Shown here piece after piece: positions 1-6,300 of a stretch of DNA of 12,687 bases. Location: positions 835,912 to 848,598 of the forward strand of contig WELB01000029.1 in NCBI GenBank assembly GCA_009602725.1, written 5' to 3'. The notes under the pieces were generated by a model. It searched no databases. It was not told the DNA's origin and saw only the letters and a list, made by a program, of their open reading frames with translations. Within the stretch, counting starts at the first letter, position 1; every line of letters begins with the position of its first letter. The stretch comes from Spirogloea muscicola. Lineage: Eukaryota > Streptophyta > Zygnematophyceae > Spirogloeales > Spirogloeaceae. A program made the translations under genes and the position numbers.

Positions 1-334
1 GCTGCCGCCGGCGCCGTGGCGGAGGTGGCGGCTCTGCTGCGGGTGCGGCAAGCTGCGCAGGCCTATCACCCCGCGCTGGACGCCGCCGCCGCGGCGCTCT
101 GCGCTGCCCTGACTGCGCTCCCGCACCTCCGGCGCCTGCCGCTGTCTGGAGGTGAGGGCCCCGTGGCTCTGCGCCTGCTCGCTGTGCACGCCGCCGAGGG
201 CTTCAGGGACGCGGCGGGTGGCCACGCCCACCCGCGCCGCGTCTTCGCCGCCGTCGCCGGGCCGCTGCTCGACCCCCTGCTTGCCGCGCTGGCAGCTCTG
301 CGGGGCACCGCCACCACGTCCCACGGGCTTGAAG
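1..334 (+). CDS. URB2: Urb2-like gene, exon 1 (5' truncated by window)
   Basis: The first frame is open from the left edge and encodes an Ala/Leu-rich helical segment (for example VALRLLAVHAAEGF). I end it at GAAG|GTGGAC (phase 1), because the frame then runs into telomere-like repeat and a TAG at 415-417. Joining to 690 restores the frame through an Ala codon. The donor is only moderate, and no start codon with upstream context is visible. Confidence 0.6.
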
Positions 335-3300
335 GTGGACATCAAACCCATCAGCAAAGGGTCTTAGGGTTAAGGGTTCAGGGTTCACGGTTTGGGGTAT
401 ATGGGTTTATGGTATAGGATTTTGGACTTGGCATCCATAGATGGTGCAGGAAACACGGTGAGTACGCAAGCAAGGGGTATGTAGGGCTCATATGTTGTGA
501 GGTCGAGATCATAAGATCTGGAGTTCATTACCTTAACGTGCAGCTAAGTGACAATTCACGTCGTGACCATCCCCTCACGACCTTACTCCCAGGCCCCGAC
601 ACCAAAGTTGTCACTGTTATCCCTAAACCCATCGCTTTGCCTAAATCTCAAACCCTGATCCATTGCTGCTTCGCGACAATGGCGGCCAGCTCTGGCCCGC
701 TTTGCCGCCGCCAGCCTGCGGCTGCCGCGGCGGCCTGAGATGAGGCGGCGCTCATCTTCGCCGGGACGGCGTCCTTTGGCAGGAAGTGGTGGAGGCTGGG
801 AGGCTCGCATGCTCGCAGCGGTGGAGGGCATCCTGGAGCGCGGGCTCTTCCTGAGCTTCCATATAGGCGGGTATGCCGCTTCCGCAGCGGCAACTGGCAG
901 TGCTTCTGCTGGAGCGGCGAAGGACGATGACAGGAGCGACCATGACTTTGAAGAGCGGAGGAAAGAGGAGGGTGCGAGGAAGCGAGGTATGGAGCGGCTA
1001 AAGCGGGGGGTTGACGTTGACAACCCGTGGAGCTACCACCGGCTGCTGTTCGAGGCCGTCGACGCCGGCATTGGCGCCATGAGCACCCACCACCTCGAGG
1101 GCTTGGAATGGCTGCTGCAGGCGTACGCCCGTGCGCTGGCGCGGTCGCCGGCACGGCTCACCGAGGCCGTCGGCGGCAGTGGTGTTGGCGGCTCCGTGAA
1201 GGTACCGGCGGACTTTGGCGGTGGCAGCAATCTGGACGGCGAAGCTGGCGGACACACTGCAAGGGCGCCGCGCAGCTCGGCTCTCTTTGCCGTCTTCTCC
1301 AGGCTCCTTATGCCCGTGCAAGAGGGCCTGCTCTTGCGCTCTGCCGGTGGCGAACAGGCAGCGGAGCTGCTGCCGCTGGTTCGTGCCATGGTGGCGCTCA
1401 TGCGGGCCGCCCGCAGCGTGCATGCGTACGTGCCCAGCGAGGACACACCAGCGCGGGACCATTTCGCCCTCCTCATAAAATTGGCAGGGTGAAGCGCGAG
1501 CAGCCATGGACCCCTTAGCTAGATCTGAGAATCTAGGGGAAGCTTTCAGGGGTTTATGGGTCATGAGTCTATGGAAGCTGCTCGCAGCCTCGTACCTTGG
1601 ATGCTGGCTAGAATGCTGATGTGACAAAAGGCCACATGGCATCCAAATTCTGGCTGGGTTCTAGCAAACCCTAAACTCTCTAAACTGGAAACCCTAAACC
1701 CTTTAAACCCTACTCCTAAATCTGAATGCTGCTAGCTTCTCACGGCTGGTAGTGCTGCTGTTCGGCCTGCCTTGGGCAGCCTGGCGATGGAGCTGCCGAC
1801 AAGCGCAGTGGTGCAGGCGCCGCCACAGCCAACGAAGCCCCCGCCTGGCAGCAGGTGCACGCTGTGGCAATGTTCACCGTTTTTTCTGATCAAGCTGGAG
1901 GCGCCTGCTGATGGAATGGTCTTAGCGGAGCTCATCCTGATGATTCATTGCTACCGTCAGCACAGCGAAGCGGTGGCAGCGGCGCCTGCTGATAAGAGAG
2001 GGTAGTCGTCAGCGGAGCTCATCCTCATGGTTCATTGCTTTCGGCAGCGCAGCGAAGCAGCGGCGGCGTGGCAACCAGCACGCCTCTGGGCCCAGCACAG
2101 ACAACGGGACTCAGCACGCAAGGCTTGCCACGGCACTGGTCGTGCTCCTCAGCGAGCTGCTGGAGCTTGAGTACCGGGTGATTGAGCCGCACGCAGCCGC
2201 ACTGTGGTCGCTCCTCCTCTGCACCGCAGGCCTGAGCCACAGTAAAACCTTCTCCGAGTCTCTGGGTACGGATGCCTTTACCGCTAGCGCGGCTCTCGGC
2301 ACCCGCCTCATCAAGCTTTATGGCGAGATTCGGCAGGTGAGAATGACAACTGATCTGCTGTCTGATAAGCTACCATTCAGGGGTTGTAGGTTGAGGTCCA
2401 GAAAACGGAAATGATAGACGCTCACGACATTCACAAGGTTTCAGAAGTAAGGCTTCCAGCAGGGCGAGAAACAAAAGCTGACCCTTGCTTGGCTGATGAA
2501 GCTTAAGATTGAGTTGCCTCTGGTAATCTGAGCACAGCCGCTGCGCTGTCACTGCCATTGCAGGTCCATAAGGGCGTCTGCGGGCTCGCCACGGCACTCC
2601 GGGGCCCTGCTGGCACGTCCCGTGGGGCCGCTGCGCTAGCCGCCAGTCGTTCTGTCCTGGGCGCTGCGGCAGCGGTGGCAGGGCGCGCGCCGGCTGGCCA
2701 GGTGCCATCCCTGCTAGAGTCGCTGGGGGTTGACATGGCAGCCACCCTAGGCGCAGTGCGCACTGACGGCTGGGGCGGCCACGAGCGTGCAAGAACGGCG
2801 GCTGCACTGGCAGGGCTGTACACCTGCGTCTTTGACAATGTGGCAGTCACGCCAGGCAATGCGGTGGCTTCAGGGCTTTCGGCCGGCAAAATGCTCCAAG
2901 CGGTGCTGCCGCTGCTGCGGCAGCAGGGGTGCACCTCCCTCGACGCTGCCGTCCTCGGGCCGCTTCTCCTGTCGTTGCAGGCGCTCCAGGCTCACTGCCG
3001 TGCTAATGCACCACCTGAGGATAAATCATTGGCAGCGTCCGCTGCGTTGCTCAAGACCGACACAGACTTCTTGACCAACTTAGCTACCTTGTCTTTTGAA
3101 GCCCCGGCCGACGGCAACGAGACTGCCAGTCTGGCCATCAAAGGCGACGATAGCGGGGTAGCGCCAATCGCAAGACTGGCCTTGGACACTGCTGCCGTGC
3201 ACGCCCTCAGCGACCTCGCGGGCAAGTCGCTGCTGAGCAAGCCCAACAGCAGAGTTGCCAGGAAGCGCACCGTGGGTCACCTGCTGGCGGCGCTCTTTGG

Positions 3301-6300
3301 TGGGCTCCAAAGTCTGGCACTGGCAGCTGGCGGCAATGACCGCTGGGACGGCATTCCAGCATCGCTCACGCGGACGACGTATCCAATTGCTCAGTGGCAG
3401 CTCCTTTGCCGCAGTGCGGACCTGTGGTCGCCACTGGCTGGCCGCGCACAGCTGGCGCGCTTCTGGGCCACCGTGCTCGCCACGGTGCCGCCAGACCTGG
3501 CCTGCGGCGTCTCACAGTGTACCAGTGTGGAGATGGCTACAGAAGGAGGAGGCATGTCGGCAGCCGATATCACGTTGGAAATGCTGTCGGACGCCCCCTT
3601 TTACGAGCTACTGGTACTCCCTTTTATTCTGAGCAACCTGGCAAACATTGAGGTGCTCTGCAAGTGAAGCTAGTAGACACCAGCTTCTCTTTACTAGCTA
3701 AGCACCCAGATCACTTACATTGATTCAGGCAGTTCTATGTGAGGCCCTTTTGCTTGGCTGCAATGCCAACATCGAGAGGCACCCACTTACAAGCTCGGGC
3801 GCAGACTAAGAGAGAGATATGGTACCGGCTCGTCCAGTGATGTGGTTGTGCTTGCATAGTGTGTTGCATGCTCAGGGGATTGCAAGATCAAAATTTAGGC
3901 TAGCGAAATGTAGCAAACCAGGACCAGTCTCGGGCCCTGACATAGAAGTGCATAATATGCATACTGCAGGCGCTTCGGGAAGCCTTTGCAGCCGCTTACA
4001 CTCAGGAGCTTGAGAAGGCTACCCGTGCGGCACTGCAGCACTTTGGCTTGCCGTTTGCTGATGAGCTGCTGCACTTTGCCAGTGAGGGCCCTGGCGTTGT
4101 CGACAAGTGCCTGGAGCACGTGCAGGACCTGCTGGACAGCCAGGCGAGCTGGTCACCAGAGGAGCGTGCAGGCGCAGTCGCTCAGCTGACCAGCGCACCC
4201 GAGCTGGAGCTTGCAAGGCTGCGCAGCCTCCTCATGCTCCTGGGGAAGCTGCCGGCAGGATACTTAGCAGCTGGCGATGCAGAGACCTTGTTCGGCGTGG
4301 TCGGTCGAGTTGAGCGGTACGGGGTGGCACGTCAATAGGTTGCTTGCGAGCAGTAGCAAGGCGAAGCTTATCTATAAATATGTTTGAAGGACATGTCACT
4401 GATTGCTTGGTCAAAGGCAGAAGTAGAGTCAAGTCAGAATTTGTGTAGGATACTGATCGCCATCATGATCTGACTTTGTGACTTGTGCAGGTTGCTCACC
4501 CTGCTGCTGCTCCAGGACCCTGCGCAGCACTCGCAGGCGCTGTCGGCGCTGGTCACATGCCGTGCCGCTCAAGCTGCCCTAGCGCACGCCCTCTGTGCGC
4601 CCCAATTGTCAGTCAGCTTGAGCCCTGCCGCCATGGTTGTGGACTTCACTGCAGAGGCCCTGCCACGATTGCTGGACTGGCCGCTGCTGTCTACCAGGGC
4701 GGCCCTGCATGCCGCAGAGGCGGCTGCTGAAAAGGGCAACGTTCTTGAACACCTGCCAGCCAGCGATATTGTGGACCGGTACCAGGTGGGAGCACCAGGT
4801 GACGACGCTGTGGAGGAGCTCATTGACGAGACCCAGGTGCTGGCTTACCGCCTTGCGGCAAGCCTGGGTGTTGACCCCAGCAGCTTCAGGACACTTGTGG
4901 CCCACCTTCTGAAGGAGCTGCACTGCTTCTCTAAGGACGGCAGTGGTGGAGCTGATTGCCAGGTCCGAGTCACAGCGGCGGCTGCCGTACTCAGCAGCGT
5001 GCTCTGGCAGCTTGTGGCGCAGAGCAGGCTGAGCTCTCAAAGAGCAGAAGAGTTTCGCGACGTTTTGCAGCAGTGTGAGGCTACTCTGGCCGGCCTACTG
5101 GATGTCACAGAAAGCTCATCCATCTGGGGAACGGCTTTCCAGTGTCGAACATCAAAGAGACCATCTGCAGCTTCACACACAGTAGATAGGAGTGAAGAGG
5201 TTGTGATGGGGGAGCAGTTAGTCCATGAGGTGGATGTGAGCAAGCAGGCTGGCAATGCTAACGTCACTGACACTGCCTGGAAGGCCGCAGCGGATAGGGA
5301 GAGGGAGCTTCTGGACGAAAGGGAAGAGGAGAAGAGTGAGGAGGAGGTGAATGATGAGGTCCCAGGCAAAGGTTGCGGGGATGGACCTGACATGATGCAC
5401 GCCAGGTCCAGAAGGAAAGTAGCACTGTTCAGCTGGGAAGCGTGTGAGGATGTTGACATCTGCCTCACGGATGTCAACGCTCAGAGCTCGCGGCATGCGT
5501 TGGGCTGGCAGCGATGTATCGGCCACCTCTTCTCTGCATGCGCAGCCACCTTGAAGCTGTGGGCTACGTCATGCCTTGAAGGTCAGCTCAGCACCATCTC
5601 AGTAGCCTCTGGGACCAATGCACCGCGCCTGCATTCCAACCTATAAGTGGTTAGCACCTCACCTGACTCTGGCTGGAGGTACACCACATCCAGATCGGCG
5701 GGTTGTGCACATGGGGCTCGTGAGCAAGCTTACTCCTTGGGGGACCTCCATTCTGCACATTCGAACTTCAAGTCCAGAGTTGAAGCAATGTTCTGTAGCA
5801 TGGCTGCCGCTTATCATTTGATACTGGCAATGCGTGGCACAGGCGTCACTCCAGATCACGGTGCAGCCTCAATCGGCGTCGACCGCGTCCACCTTATGGC
5901 AGCAGCAATGGGGCTCCTGAGAGATGCTCCATCCGAGTGGCTCGACGGGCGCTGCCTGCTGGGTGCCTGCCAGTACCTGGAAGCCGTGTTCACCACCTTC
6001 CATGGCGGCGTGGAGCCCCCGCCTCTACCGCTGATGCGGAGGCTGGCTGAGCTCCACCTGCACCTCCTGGGGTCCATGAGGCGAGCGGCCGGCAGGTCTC
6101 TGTCAGTGCCAGCCCTTGATGTTGCCAAGTACCACGCAGGCAAGAGCGCCAGGTCGCTGCCCGTGCAGGCAGCAGCCAGGAGCTCGTTTGCAGCGCTCGT
6201 GAAGGTGGCGTCTCGGGCGCACCTCGATGTGGTGCTCTGCCTCGTTGAGCAGGCCATTCTGGGCAATGCTGATGCAGTCCTTGGTGACACCAGCCTTGGC

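Larger units (their letters stand above)
335..689 (+). other. Urb2-like gene, intron 1
   Basis: This 355-nt intron contains a degenerate TTTAGGG array (363-426), a C-rich CCCTAAA-like patch (about 621-657) and an unused strong donor-like GTGAGTACG at 458-466. Nothing else recognisable was seen. The boundaries are inferred from phase continuity only. Confidence 0.55.

Noticed and set aside
441-457. 17-nt micro-exon between exons 1 and 2
   Set aside because: Adding 17 nt breaks the phase between the inferred exon 1 end and exon 2. Kept only as part of a finding on the strong donor.
998-1642. 214-codon open frame on the - strand opposite exon 2
   Set aside because: It is antisense to the high-GC Urb2-like exon, has no recognisable domain, and such shadow frames are expected where stop codons are rare.
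1772-2005. 77-codon frame as an extra Urb2-like exon
   Set aside because: It covers repeat unit 1 and ends at a TAG in unit 2. Direct splicing of exon 2 to 2048 is in phase without it, and its sequence is not Urb2-like.
2409-2530. Possible box C/D snoRNA in the intron 2337-2563 (ATGATAG, CTGA, TGATGA, CTGA in order)
   Set aside because: The C box is imperfect, spacing is poor, and no terminal stem can be formed by the flanks.
5644-5646. Reassigned genetic code (TAA/TAG as Gln, as in some ulvophyte algae)
   Set aside because: The Urb2 C-terminus ends at the family-typical GKV followed by TAG (8639), and the RING frame also ends at TAG, so these act as stops. One TAA is better explained by an intron.
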